A stretch of 42,060 nucleotides of DNA from Nemertoderma westbladi. Taxonomy: Eukaryota; Xenacoelomorpha; Nemertodermatida; Nemertodermatidae. This document shows, in pieces, positions 31,386 through 41,146 of the stretch (its first letter is position 1; each line of letters begins with the position of its first letter). The DNA lies in assembly GCA_032718475.1 (NCBI GenBank), contig JAUCBJ010008899.1, forward strand, positions 1 through 42,060, read 5' to 3'. The notes beneath the pieces are model-generated. The model made no database searches, was not told the origin of the DNA, and worked only from the letters and a program-made list of their open reading frames with translations. A program made the position numbers and the translations under genes.

Positions 31386-31462
31386 ATACAAAAGGGTAAG
31401 GCATGGTCTGCATTAAATGAACTATCAAGGGTATGGAAATCACCTAGAATCAAGGTGATTTC
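31386..31462 (+). pseudogene. RTE LINE relic (C-terminal RT region)
   Basis: Encodes KGKAWSALNELSRVWKSPRI, matching KGKAWAALNRLSRIWKSPRI of element B (27,645-27,705). Homology then fades at a short inverted duplication, ggtgatttctcgaggtgatt. Confidence 0.7.
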
Positions 31463-31734
31463 TCGAGGTGATTTTATTCTGAGCAGCAGCAGTAGAGAAG
31501 GGGTAGTGTGTATTTAGTTTAGGTGCAGTTACAAACAGCATTTAGGAAAAAGAGAAAGATTGATATCAGATATAGTGTAGATCTATATTATATCTCTATC
31601 CAGAGAGGTAGGAGGATGGTAGAGATTATTTTGTATATAAATAAATAAATACCATTGTATATATTCTATTACAGAATGTGATGATACACCAGGAACCGGC
31701 TAGCATTTTTAATGTATATATATAAACGCATTCA

Positions 31735-32195
31735 CAATTTTTAATAAATTTGTTATAATACTTTATAAAACATACTTTATATATTCAACTATGTATTTAA
31801 CGTATGTGGAGATATATGTAGATGTTCAGAGCTTGAAGAAATTATTCTAGCAAAATATTTGTGCTAGACTTTACAAATTGTATATCTCACCTTGACAATT
31901 TATCCCATCTCCATGATACCCAAGTTTACAGAAACAGGCGAAACTACCTTCGGAGTTGATACAGTCAGCATTGATGTCACAATTGTGTGTGTTACTGGAG
32001 CATTCGTTGTAATCTTAAATATAATATAGTAATTTCCCCTAATCATAAGGAATCTGTTGTCTCTGTTATGTATTAATACAAAGTTGTAATCTTTGGCAAA
32101 AATTGACATTTGTCCCCCTCATATTGTCAGCATAAGGTGAGATGGCTCCAGCTATATGCCAGTTTACCAAACGGCATGCAAAAAACCTGGATGGA
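31735..32195 (-). repeat. Segmental duplication, copy 1 (contains an EGF exon)
   Basis: Aligns along its length with 38,680-39,350. It shares ttgttataatactttataaaac at the left, the EGF exon, the sentence around tgttatgtattaatac, and the right end from tttgtccc to aaacctggatg. The other copy is longer because of local repeats at about 38,965-39,175. Confidence 0.85.
31891..32013 (-). CDS. Host exon: calcium-binding EGF-like domain (copy 1)
   Basis: A 123-bp minus-strand exon between acceptor TTTAAG and donor G|GTGAGA. Both boundaries are phase 1, the classic arrangement for EGF exons. It encodes one domain with six Cys: it opens DYNEC (calcium-binding D-x-N-E-C), has NCDINADC, then CINSEGSFAC, which fits the Asn/Asp hydroxylation pattern C-x-N-x4-F-x-C, then CKLGYHGDGINC. 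Such domains occur in tandem in extracellular matrix and receptor proteins, where calcium stiffens the array. It differs from the exon at 38,827 by 4 bases (3 residues: Tyr for Asp, Ala for Ser, Phe for Ser). The frame is intact. The acceptor has a weak pyrimidine tract. Confidence 0.85.
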
Positions 32196-32262
32196 TGAAG
32201 CTGTTTGCAAAGGAAATGGGACCATGGAGCCCATTCTGGCTCAGAAGGATAATGGAGTTGCC
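32196..32262 (+). pseudogene. RTE LINE relic (NGFRKGRGTMEPIL block)
   Basis: Encodes KGNGTMEPILAQKD; gggaccatggagcccatt is identical to elements B and C (26,964-26,981). Fragment of about 65 bp at the right edge of the segmental duplication. Confidence 0.65.
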
Positions 32263-32599
32263 AATATGCATATATGTTTATACAGTGTGGTAGCAGGTAG
32301 ATGAGAATGGACTGCTGGAGGGTGGTAGGGATAATTTTTAACGGGGGGGGGGGGGGGGGGTGTGTATGTTTATATTACAGATATAAGATTGGGTGGGCTG
32401 ACAGGGGATAGTGTGGGTAAGAGTCAGATCCACCAGGGCCCCATTAGCATTTTTAATAATAATGTTATAACACCCCCATGCAGGGTAAATGGTTAAATGT
32501 TACAGTAAAATTATTAAAATTTAAATTAAAATTAAAAATAATTTAAATTTCTAGATTATTGATAGATTAGGCATTACACCTTAGGCCTATTTAAATTTA
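32263..32599. other. Non-coding, with poly-G tract
   Basis: An uninterrupted run of 18 G at 32,343-32,360. AT-rich low-complexity sequence follows at 32,500-32,560. Confidence 0.6.
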
Positions 32600-33665
32600 A
32601 TACTGTAACAGCTTCTACCAGTACAGTGGAACCTAAAGTGGGTTCCATATCGCCACCAGTGGACTTTGCCTGAGGAGGAGTGCCATGGAGCCGACATTCT
32701 AACAAAGCTTGTGATACTTCTTCTATCTCGGACCTGATAAAGTGGCTTTCCTAGAATCGGAACTCCGATCAACTGGGGTGGCCCTGTCTAAAGTCAATGA
32801 AGAACTAATTACAACGAAATCGAAATAAAACCATGCCACCCATCCCACTCTGATACTGGGTCCACCGATACCGGGATTGGAGGGGGGGGGTCTGCTACTA
32901 AGCCTTCAGCCAACCCTCGCAATGCTTGCGGCACCCACGCGGTCCCCTTTTTCACTCCCTGGAACTGGACAGTACCCAGGCACTGGTGTTTGCGGAGTGG
33001 GTTTGGGGGGATACTACTACTTTTGGTACAGCGTCTGGTATTACTCCCGGATATCTTATATACACTAAATCTATTACACTATTGCCTTGAGGAGATATAT
33101 AGTTAGACAGTTGACAGTTGAGGGACAGCAATCAGTTCCATACCCATCTCATGCATGAGTCGTAGGCCAACCTCAACTGCAACAGACAGTAGGTCTGAGA
33201 GCCACACACCCCGGCACCACATCCCAAACTGGCCGAGTCCCCTCAATCATCTGTAGGTTGTCCCCTGTCCACCGCATTACCACTATGATAGGCTGGGACA
33301 ACTCCACCTCTCCCTCCACCAAGGAAGTGCCACATACACACAAGTCGTTTCTCTGTGTCTACAACCGAGGATCAAATTAAACACTACCTGAACAATGAGG
33401 GATTCAGTGTAGTTGATGTTATCCCCCTTGCCGTTAATGATTCATCTACATCCTGCAGTTTTTATCTCTCGTCAGAGACCAGGATCAATGGGAGTCACTG
33501 ATGGATCCCAGTCTCTGGCCTGATGGTATAGTTATTAGGAACTACATTCTCTCGGATAATGAGCGAGAATCATTCAGTCTCCAGAATCGATGCCACCTGC
33601 AGTCTACGGAGGAAGAGACAACCAGAGGGGAGATTCTGGAGAAAACTCTGGATGACTCCGAATGA
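32600..33665 (+). pseudogene. LINE element E, ORF1 relic
   Basis: The plus strand, with several shifts, reads WSRHSNKACDTSSISDLIKW and VALSKVNEELITTKSK (coiled-coil-like) at 32,680-32,830. It resumes after an inverted block (32,977-33,102) with TTEDQIKHYLNNEGFSVVDV at 33,365-33,430. Then comes VRDQDQWESLMDPSLWPDG and TRGEILEKTLDDSE, ending at TGA 33,663-33,665. The style (ubiquitin-like or RRM-like segment, then DPSLWPDG) is that of LINE ORF1 proteins, but I do not recognise the exact family. The next codons in the same frame begin an endonuclease, so this ORF1 leads straight into ORF2. Confidence 0.5.
32977..33102 (-). repeat. Inverted copy of LINE E endonuclease segment
   Basis: The reverse complement matches 36,237-36,360 over about 124 bp with few differences. 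On the minus strand it encodes NSVIDLVYIRYPGVIPDA, the same as the plus-strand endonuclease at 36,260-36,315. It interrupts the ORF1 relic of the same element. Confidence 0.85.
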
Positions 33666-34008
33666 CAAACTTACGCATTATCTGTCTGGAACATAGAAGG
33701 TATAAAGTTTAGCCATGACTCACTTACGGATAAGGAACTTTATAAAGGTTTCGACGTCCTCCTATTTAATGAAACACTATTGAACACTAATGAAACACCA
33801 TGGTTGATTTAGAGAGTGAGGGTTACTACGTATACCAACATACAGCCGGCAGTTAAACTACAAAGGGGTATACCCCACAGTGGAAAAATGGCTCAAATTA
33901 AACCACACCTTAATCCCAGTCTTGTAGCTAGAGCTGAGAACTATCTGGTCTGTAATAAAATGTAGGGTATCCTGATACTTGTATTAATGATATTGTGCTT
34001 ACTATCAG
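33666..34008 (+). pseudogene. LINE element E ORF2, endonuclease N-terminal part
   Basis: Reads YALSVWNIEGIKFSHDSLT, then GFDVLLFNETLLNTNETP, the opening of an AP-like endonuclease (W-N-x-GI ... E-T), then, after shifts, KPHLNPSLVARAENYLV and DTCINDIVLTIS at 33,972-34,008. It is cut at 34,008 by the insertion of element C; the continuation ISEAF... starts at 36,077 with AGDYNCRVDR following. The 9-bp word TACTATCAG is present at both borders. Confidence 0.7.
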
Positions 34009-36073
34009 CTTATTATAAGAAGCAGTTAAGTTAGCAGCTGCAGAAACAGTTCCTGTATACCCTCGAAACAGGAAAAGGGCCCCCTGGACTGACAACAAAA
34101 TTCAGAAGTGCCGAAATGACCTTCATAAGGCGCAGAAAGAGTCCCGACTCAAACAGACTACAGCAGCCAAGAATGCAGTTAAAGCTGCATCTAGGTCCCT
34201 GAACAGGCAGTACTCTGTTAATCTACAGGAGCTAATAAACCAACAGGTTGATGCCATCAATGATGCTGACGACAGCAGGCAATCATCCCAGGCATGGAAA
34301 TCGATCAATCTGCTTACTGGGCGGAAAAGCCAACCAACCACCAAGGTTAAGGCTGAATCACCAGCCGATCGCCTCAATGGTTGGAAAGCCCACTTTGAAA
34401 AGCTCCTCAATAATGACAGGGTATTGCCTGATAACTTTATAGAAGTAAAAGTGTCTGAGTCTGTACTCCCAGATATTCCCATTGGCGATATCTCCTTTGC
34501 AGAAGTGAAGGCTGCTGCAAAGAGCATTAAGACCAATCGTGCCAGTGGAGTAGATGGTGTTCCCCCTGAGGTCTTTAAAATACCTGAGTGTTTAAAGCTC
34601 ATCTATCCCATCATAGTAGACATGTACCGTACAACAAGAGTCCCACAAGAAATGAAAACAAATAAGTTGGTGCCAGTTCCCAAGAAGGGCAACCTAACAC
34701 TCTATGGTTCTTTTCGGGGAATCTCATTGATCTCGATTGCTGCAAAACTATACAATAGAATTCTATTAAATCGCATCAGGGATCCCATTGAGAGACTGCT
34801 ACGTGGAAATCAGAATGGGTTCCGTAAAGGTCGTGGGACCATGGAGCCCATTTTGGCACTTAGAAGGATAATTGAAGAGTTATCAAAAAAGAAAGACAAG
34901 CATCTGGCTGTTATCTTTGTTGACTTCTTCAAGGCCTTTGATTCAGTCTCTCGCTCACGTATGTTCAGCATACTTTCATTATATGGGATTCCTGATGAAA
35001 TTATTGCAGCAATCAGATCAGTATACGATGGTTCGACAACATTTGTGTCTACTGTTGACGGTGACACAGAACCATTTGAAGTGTTATGGGGCGTCCTCCA
35101 AGGAGACACACTTGCACCATTCTTGTTCATTATTGTGGTTGACTATGTTCTACGCATGTCCTTAGATCATCATAATGATGATGGGGTGATGATAACTCCA
35201 CCTACTGGCTCCAGAAGTCGAGGAAATCCTGCCAAGTACCTAACTGATCTAGACTTTGCTGATGACTTAGGAGTACTCTCAGAATCATTAGAGGGAGCCC
35301 AGCGGCTCCTCAGCTCATTAGAACATGCTGCTTCTAGTGTTGGTCTTTTTATTAACTCCAGAAAGACCAAAATTCTGACAGTTAACTTTGAAAGTCCTCA
35401 GCAAGTCTCTGATCGGATGAGCATAAGCTCAAAGGATGGTATGCTTGAGCATGTGGACGACTTCTGTTACCTGGGATCATGGATCCGGAAGTCAGGTGAG
35501 GACCTTCGAATACGTAAGGGAAAGGCATGGGCAGCCTTGAATAGGCTTTCCAGGATTTGGAAGTCACCTAGAATTAATCGGAAACTTAAGGTCCGATTAT
35601 TTAGAGCAGCAGTAGTTCCAGTACTCCTCTACGGGAGTCCATGCTGGGCTCTAACTGCTGAGGACACCAAATCTCTGGATGGCACATTCACAAGAATGCT
35701 ACGCCGGGTACATTGTGTCAAGTACAATGCACACATCTCCAACCAGACACTATATAACATTGGAGGTGTCTCATTGGTTCCCCCAAGCTTGACACTAGAA
35801 CAAAATCGCCTCCGCTTTGCAGGACATTGCTTTCGCCGTGAGGACCAGCCAGTGCATAATCTTGTACTTTGGCAGCCTCATGGAGTGAATAAGCATGGTG
35901 GACAGCCCATGACTTTCTTGAGACGCATCTTAAAGGACACTGGCCTTAAAGATGCGGATGATCTAGCAAATGTCATGGGTGATAGGGAGTTGTGGCGGCG
36001 TAATTTTGTTGACAAGCCGGCACAGCATTCTTAAAAATGCAGCTGCAATGCAGCATGCCGATCCTAGTAGTAG
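34009..36073 (+). mobile_element. RTE-type LINE, 5'-truncated copy (element C) with 9-bp target duplication
   Basis: Nearly identical to the 3' 2.05 kb of element B (26,136-28,200). It is flanked by TACTATCAG at 34,000-34,008 and 36,074-36,082, a target-site duplication inside the endonuclease of element E. The first 10 or so bases (34,009-34,018) do not match element B and look like filler DNA at the 5' junction, as is common when LINE reverse transcription stops early. It ends in TAG triplets like element B. Confidence 0.92.
34020..36034 (+). CDS. Element C reverse transcriptase, 5'-truncated but with open frame
   Basis: The frame is open from the 5' truncation (EAVKLAAAETVPVYPRNRKR) to the stop at 36,032-36,034, with no nonsense codon. 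It retains the single ctac at the site where element B has the duplication, so the endonuclease-RT linker (NLQELINQQVDAINDADD) is readable. The RT blocks are as in element B, including VDFFKAFDSVSR and LDFADDLGVL. Visible differences from element B are few: Lys for Arg at KKKDKHLAV and RRNF for RCNI near the C-terminus. The endonuclease is missing, so it cannot mobilise itself. No promoter of its own is visible. Confidence 0.88.
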
Positions 36074-36082
36074 TACTATCAG

Positions 36083-36400
36083 TGAGGCCTTCACTCACAC
36101 TAGGCAAAATAAGACTATTACTCGCAGGGGACTATAACTGTAGGGTAGACCGGGAGATCCGGGGAGATGACCTATCCAATAAAATTCTTTTGTTAGGATT
36201 TATTCTTGCTGAATTCAGGGTACCGGGGACTCCTAACTATATATCTCATCAAGGCAACAGTGTAATAGATTTAGTGTATATAAGATATCCGGGAGTAATA
36301 CCAGATGCTTTACCAAAAGTAGTAGTATCCCCAAACCCACTCCGCAAACACCAGTGCCTGTCACTAAACTTGAGTGTAGCCATACAGTTGATTGACCAAT
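36083..36400 (+). pseudogene. LINE element E ORF2, endonuclease C-terminal part
   Basis: Continues the endonuclease after the element C insertion: LLAGDYNCRVDREIRGDDL, LLLGFILAEFRVPGTP, QGNSVIDLVYIRYPG and SPNPLRKHQCLSLNLSV. The pattern GD-N followed by S(P/D)HQ-L is that of AP-like endonucleases; Asp-His of the catalytic end reads Lys-His here. It ends abruptly near 36,365-36,400, where the sequence turns into the antisense of an RT fragment. Confidence 0.72.
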
Positions 36401-36720
36401 CATCCAGGTTAGACCATAAAACACTGATGTGGTTTTGGATACGTCCTTTAATTAGATTGTAGAGTTTCCCTCTGATTGATTCCATAAGAGGAGCTTGGTA
36501 AGGAGTTTTGTTTGAATAACCATACCAAAACTGAACGCCTTCTTAAAATTGATAAAGGTGGCATATAGTACTCATTCGAGCCTATTGGTTGAGTTGAGGC
36601 AGGTAGATATGTCATTGAGTAGATTCGATAGGGGGTGGGCGCAAGACCTCCCAGTGATAAATCCGAACTGTTCTGGAGGTATAAAATTCGTTGTGGAATG
36701 TGCCCGTGAATATACAGTGG
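36401..36720 (-). pseudogene. LINE RT relic, minus strand (possibly element E inverted)
   Basis: The minus strand reads TNFIPPEQFGFITGRSCAHP, SNLLNDISTCLNS, then FINFKKAFSF (the catalytic block with Asp changed) and GKLYNLIKGRIQNHISVL. These are RT blocks 2-4 of a LINE. It faces the plus-strand endonuclease at 36,083-36,400 head to tail end, so the two pieces form an inverted junction. It carries several frameshifts. Confidence 0.6.
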
Positions 36721-36844
36721 AATGAACCACTGTAATCGCTGATTCATAACCTAAGTCATTATCTTCAGAAATGTAAGAGGCAGTTCCACCCGACTGAATA
36801 GACTTGGCCCCAACAGGATAGGATATCGATGGAACCACCAAATA

Positions 36845-36988
36845 TGTTCAGAACATAATAATCCGATATAGTTATACAACTTGATATACTAATAAGTAAT
36901 TCAACAGATCTCTCTCTATAATATACCATAAACCCTGAAACCCCCTCACTGATGTCCTATACAGTAGAATCCCTACATATATTCTACA
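36845..36988 (-). mobile_element. Candidate short LTR (144 bp) of a Ty3/Gypsy element
   Basis: On the minus strand it runs TGTAGAATAT ... GTTCTGAACA. It is preceded on that strand by a purine tract TGATGGGGGAAA (36,989-37,000), as expected for a 3' LTR. Gypsy integrase in the same orientation lies 0.65 kb upstream. The other LTR is not in view. Confidence 0.5.
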
Positions 36989-37639
36989 TTTCCCCCATCA
37001 AAATAACATAACCTGTCCTCAGGTTATGCTGGAACATGTGTTGAAATTGAAATGACCTGCACCCCTTTCCACGAGCTGTCATCGCAATGTATTTGTAAAT
37101 ATTGTAAGAACTCAGCCGTGGACAGATACCACGCTCTCAACTGCGATTGCTGCCCCTCTCTGACAGAACTGGCCAGCCACCCATATCACTAAAAGAAAAT
37201 TGGTTCACCACAGCCATGAGACTTTGATATTCGTACTGAATCGTATTTCATTCCAACTAATTGTAAAATTTTTAATTAATTTTAAACTTATTGCTCCACC
37301 TGTATATTGCTATTTTTAACAATTTTAAAAGAATAAACCTTTTACCCCGTTTAGGGGTGCACCTTGTTTTAAAAAAAATTGAAATATAACAAGTTACACC
37401 AACTATCAACTAAAATATTTCACATAATATGTCGATATGGCTCTTCGTTACTCAAAACGTTTCAGGGCAAATTACAAAAAAAATATTGACTTAATTACTC
37501 AATACTCAATTAATAGAATCACGAAATTAAATACGAATATTATTCTAAATAAATGTGATAAATCAATCAGTTCAACAATCAAATCCCCAATCCTACTTTT
37601 TGTTACCTTTGTTTGATCGATACCCCGAATCACTGTAAT
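36989..37639 (-). other. Gypsy internal 3' region, non-coding
   Basis: Between the polypurine tract and the end of the integrase relic. AT-rich, no frame recognised. Confidence 0.35.
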
Positions 37640-38400
37640 ATTGGCCAGGTATCTTTTTTTTTACACTTCCGCAAACATTCCACGTGAACGAATATTAACT
37701 TGTCATGGGGCTTATCAACCAATCGAATTTCCGCATTATTATCCGAAACATTCATTATTCAATAAGGGCTGTGAAAAGGACAAACTAGTTTGTGATTTTT
37801 CCCTTTTACCAGGTCTGGTCTGTGCAGGAATACCTGATCACCAATGCGATAGTTGACAGACTTCCGCCCCTTGTCGAACTGTTCTTTGTAACAATGCAGC
37901 GCCTTGTCGATATTTCTTTCAGCCAGCTCTGCAGAAATAGTCTGACAATTCCGTGTGGTAATCCTCCAGATCTACTTTGTATACGGTCCGTGGGCTATTG
38001 AGATCCGTTTCCATTGGCAACTTCGAATCTCGCTCATACAGAAGATGACATGGAGATTCACTAGAAGACAAATGTTGACGTCTGATAAGCGAATACAAGG
38101 CAATACCAAGCCCCTGTCATCTGAGTGCCGCTGAGCAGTTTTAGACAACATATCTAATAAAGTCCGGTTAAATTATTACACCATTCCATCTGTTTGGGGG
38201 TGGAATGCATTAAGTGTTAATCTTTCTAATTCCACATAGGTCACATACAGATGAGAAGAACTCCGACAAGAAATTCGTACCTCTGTCTGATAGCAGACAG
38301 CTCCTCACCACCAGCAGCACAGATTTGTAACTCTGTCTGGGCACTATCGCAGTGTCGGTTATTTGGGATTCCCAGTAGTTACCCGAAGTGCAGGTACAGA
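37640..38400 (-). pseudogene. Ty3/Gypsy integrase relic
   Basis: The minus strand reads, in order: LLSDRGTNFLSEFFSSVCDL (integrase core block with a catalytic Asp), NAFHPQTDGMV (HPQTDG motif), FNRTLLDMLSKTAQRH, then SSESPCHLLYERDSKLP (expected LLYGRDP-L), METDLNSPRTVYKVDLEDY, IGDQVFLHRPDLVKG-like and a C-terminal chromodomain-like approach. This order is diagnostic for Ty3/Gypsy integrase. Stops after HPQTDGMV and several frameshifts kill it. RT and RNase H are absent; a LINE fragment lies directly upstream. Confidence 0.78.
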
Positions 38401-38429
38401 CACTCTGAGTCAATAGGAGTGAGGTTGCC

Positions 38430-38645
38430 ATGACGTTTTTTGAATAGATAGTGATCGAATATGTAAATCGAATATATCGTTATTACTACAGGAATCAATC
38501 CACGTGTCCATGGCAATCATCAGGGCTTTCTTCACTTCCTCGCACTCCAAGTCAAACCATGGTTTGCTGTGGTGAGTTGTGGTTGACTGCAGTAGTACAC
38601 AGTTCAGAATTATGTCTGTTAGGAGACTGGAGACTGACTCTATGT
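38430..38645 (-). pseudogene. LINE ORF2 linker relic (between endonuclease and RT)
   Basis: The minus strand reads TTTHHSKPWFDLECEEVKKA, then MDTWIDSCSNNDIF. The KPWFD-EC--- motif marks the segment between endonuclease and RT in many LINEs. Short fragment, possibly of element E. Confidence 0.5.
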
Positions 38646-38679
38646 CGCATGTAAATAAAGTGCTTCATACATTAACATT

Positions 38680-39350
38680 TAAAACATTTTTGTTATAATA
38701 CTTTATAAAACTTAATGTATGTATGTATTTAACGTATGTGGAAATATATGTAGATGTTTAGAGCTTGAAAAAATTATTCTAGCAAAAGATTTGCACTGGA
38801 CTTTACAAATTGTATATATATCTCACCTTGACAATTTATCCCATCTCCATGATACCCAAGTTTACAGGAACACGAGAAACTACCTTCGGAGTTGATACAG
38901 TCAGCATTGATGTCACAATTGTGTGTGTTACTGGAGCATTCGTTGTCATCTTAAATATAATATAGTAATTGTGTGTGTTACTGGGGCATTGGGTTACTGG
39001 AAGCTGAAAAAAAGAAAAGTTACTGGGGCATTCGTTGTCATCTTAAATATAATATAGTAATTGTGTTTGTTACTGTGGCATTCGTTGTCATCTTAAATAT
39101 GAGGATATATTATATAATATATTATATACAATATATTAAAAATATTATATAATAAACCTGCACTTGTTTGTTACGACATATCATAACTTCTCCTGATGAA
39201 AAGGCATTAAACCCAGACTCTGTTATGTATTAATACGAATTGTAATCTTTGGCATAAAGTGACATTTGTCCCCTGATATTGTCAGCATACGGTGGGGTGA
39301 CTCTGGCCTATTTACCCAACGGCTTGCAATAAACCTGGATGAAGCTGTGG
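38680..39350 (-). repeat. Segmental duplication, copy 2 (contains an EGF exon)
   Basis: Partner of 31,735-32,195, about 6.9 kb away, same orientation. Expanded by repeats of the exon's 5' end (39,018-39,053 and 39,071-39,102) and a TA-rich run (39,108-39,160). Confidence 0.85.
38827..38949 (-). CDS. Host exon: calcium-binding EGF-like domain (copy 2)
   Basis: A 123-bp minus-strand exon with donor G|GTGAGA at 38,826-38,821 and acceptor TTTAAG, phase 1 at both ends. It opens DDNEC, then NCDINADC, CINSEGSFSC (hydroxylation pattern) and CKLGYHGDGINC: six Cys with normal EGF spacing. It is nearly identical to the exon at 31,891, so the two would add consecutive EGF repeats to one protein if both are spliced in. 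The product would act outside the cell or on its surface. No frame damage. It lies downstream (on the minus strand) of the TSP1-like exon at 41,147. Confidence 0.87.
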
Positions 39351-40660
39351 TATCTACTCTTCCGAGTGTGTCCTGGACCGCAAGGCAGACCAGCTCGAAC
39401 TTCTACAGGGGCGTAGGCAGGGGGTGGATACCGGTATGCATCCACCCCAACGAAAATGTTCGAACTTACGCTAAGTAGTCCTGAAGTAAACTGATATATT
39501 TTCATTCTCATTAGGATCTTGCTTATCTACCTCTTTATAATCATAGCAAATTTTGTAGGATTGATTGAAATATTGAAATTAAAAAAATACAGCAGGTATA
39601 GGAGGAGGTGGTGCCCCCAATTGTTAAAAGGTTGTTGTAATAAGGGTGTTATTGTAAGACAGTGTTAACCACGCCCCCCCCCCCCCGGTGTCAAAAAAAT
39701 TTCGGGCTTTAAAATTTCTAATTTTAATAAATAATGTTAAGGAAAATGTATCTGAAGTTAATTTCCTCTCGGTTGCGCGTATATACAACGTCATATGTGG
39801 AAATGGGGGTTATTGGAAAATTGTTGAAAATTAAATTTTTTTTTTATTTTTTAATGTCAATTTTTTTTACACGATCGTTAGTAGCTACGATTGTATGATA
39901 GATACGGCTCTAAAACCAACACCAAAAGAAAGTTAGGTAATTCAAAACTCTACAAGTCTGTAAAACGAAATCTTCTGAACGTGGAAGAGTTTTCGAGTTA
40001 TTCGAGATCCCGCAATGAGAGTCTGGAAGTACAAAATGAGGTTCTTGGCCCCAATTTATTTAAAAACGTATCGAATCTAAAACCGAATTATACGTTAAAA
40101 CGTTAAAATGGAATTCAGCGTAGCATTTATTTATTGACCGTCGTATATCGTATATTTTATCAAAGAAAGTGAATTACAAAAACAATTTTTCTGTAAAAAT
40201 CAATTATCTAATTCCAGCCCTTTTTGACCCCCATAGGAAAAATATTTGGCCCGTTCCTTCATCGAAAAGGCCCCCCAAAGTATCCCAAGTTACCCATTAT
40301 ACAGATAATTGGTGGTAAGTATTTTTACCTTGAAATTGAATAGTATTGCCTTGCGCCAGCTTGATTTGTAATTTAAGTAGGATAAGGTTGCATATTGAAT
40401 AAAAGGGTGGGTGGGGCAACTTTCGAGGCAATCAAAATTCATTGCAAATATAATTTACATTGACTTTGGTTTATTGTTTTGGTTAGAATAACGTGATAGT
40501 GTAATCTGTTCCTTTTCTTTAATTAATAACTTAACATTGAGGTGAAAAAATAATTCACCAAAATGGAATTTGCGTCAAGTTTTAATGATTTAATTAGAGA
40601 TTTTACAACATTTTGACATAGAGTATAGAAGCGATCTTTGACTGTGTTCCGGAGATGTTA
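39351..40660. other. No recognised gene; C tract and AT-rich DNA
   Basis: A C tract lies at about 39,674-39,687. A Lys/Asn/Ser-rich open frame at 39,891-40,106 (71 codons, plus) has no recognisable domain and may be chance. The rest shows nothing supported. Confidence 0.4.
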
Positions 40661-40732
40661 CACAAAGTCACGTGTCACGTCGTGCCAGTAGCGTAACACA
40701 AAGTCACGTGTCACGTCGTGCCAGGAGCGTAA
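40661..40732. repeat. 36-bp direct repeat, 2 copies
   Basis: Units start at 40,661 and 40,697 (cacaaagtcacgtgtcacgt...), with one base difference in gccagtagc/gccaggagc. Each contains cacgtg. Confidence 0.85.
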
Positions 40733-40864
40733 CAATGTATAGTTGTTTAGGATGTCGGGGCCAATTAAAGAACAACATCACGGGCTGCGGGTCTATCTAT
40801 TTATCTTTTATGGGCTTGCTGCATCGCAGCATTGACACATTGACATTGATGCTATGATGCATCA

Positions 40865-40978
40865 TGTAGGTATTACGTTATCGTGTAGGTATTACGTTAT
40901 CGTGTAGGTATTACGTTATCGTGTAGTTATTACGTTATCATGTTATTATTACGTTATTATGTAATCGTTATTAGTTAT
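40865..40978. repeat. 19-bp tandem repeat, 6 copies, decaying rightwards
   Basis: Units start at 40,865, 40,884, 40,903, 40,922, 40,941 and 40,960, built on tgtaggtattacgttatcg. The first three are exact; the later ones carry changes. Confidence 0.9.
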
Positions 40979-41146
40979 CGTGTTGGTATCATTGATGCTA
41001 TGGCTTTAACACGGACTGTGTATTAAAAATGCTATTCCGGCTATTCTGACTATGACAATCTATGTCATAGTGTCATTAATTAACTATTTTACTCAATTGA
41101 CTAGTGGTTCCAGCATTAACAATACTGGATTTGATAAATACATTAC

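Noticed and set aside
31900-32109. 69-codon minus-strand frame over the EGF exon
   Set aside because: It is in a different phase from the six-Cys EGF frame and ignores the splice signals; the EGF frame explains the sequence better.
36233-36485. Minus-strand frames over the endonuclease at 36.2-36.5 kb
   Set aside because: They are antisense of the plus-strand endonuclease NSVIDLVYIRYPG; only the part beyond about 36,400 has real RT similarity on the minus strand.
37641-38001. Plus-strand frames at 37.6-38.0 kb as a gene
   Set aside because: Antisense of the Gypsy integrase relic, which shows HPQTDG and LLY-RD motifs on the minus strand.
39891-40106. 71-codon Lys/Asn-rich plus-strand frame as a gene
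   Set aside because: No domain, no splice or promoter support, AT-rich composition. Probably a chance frame.
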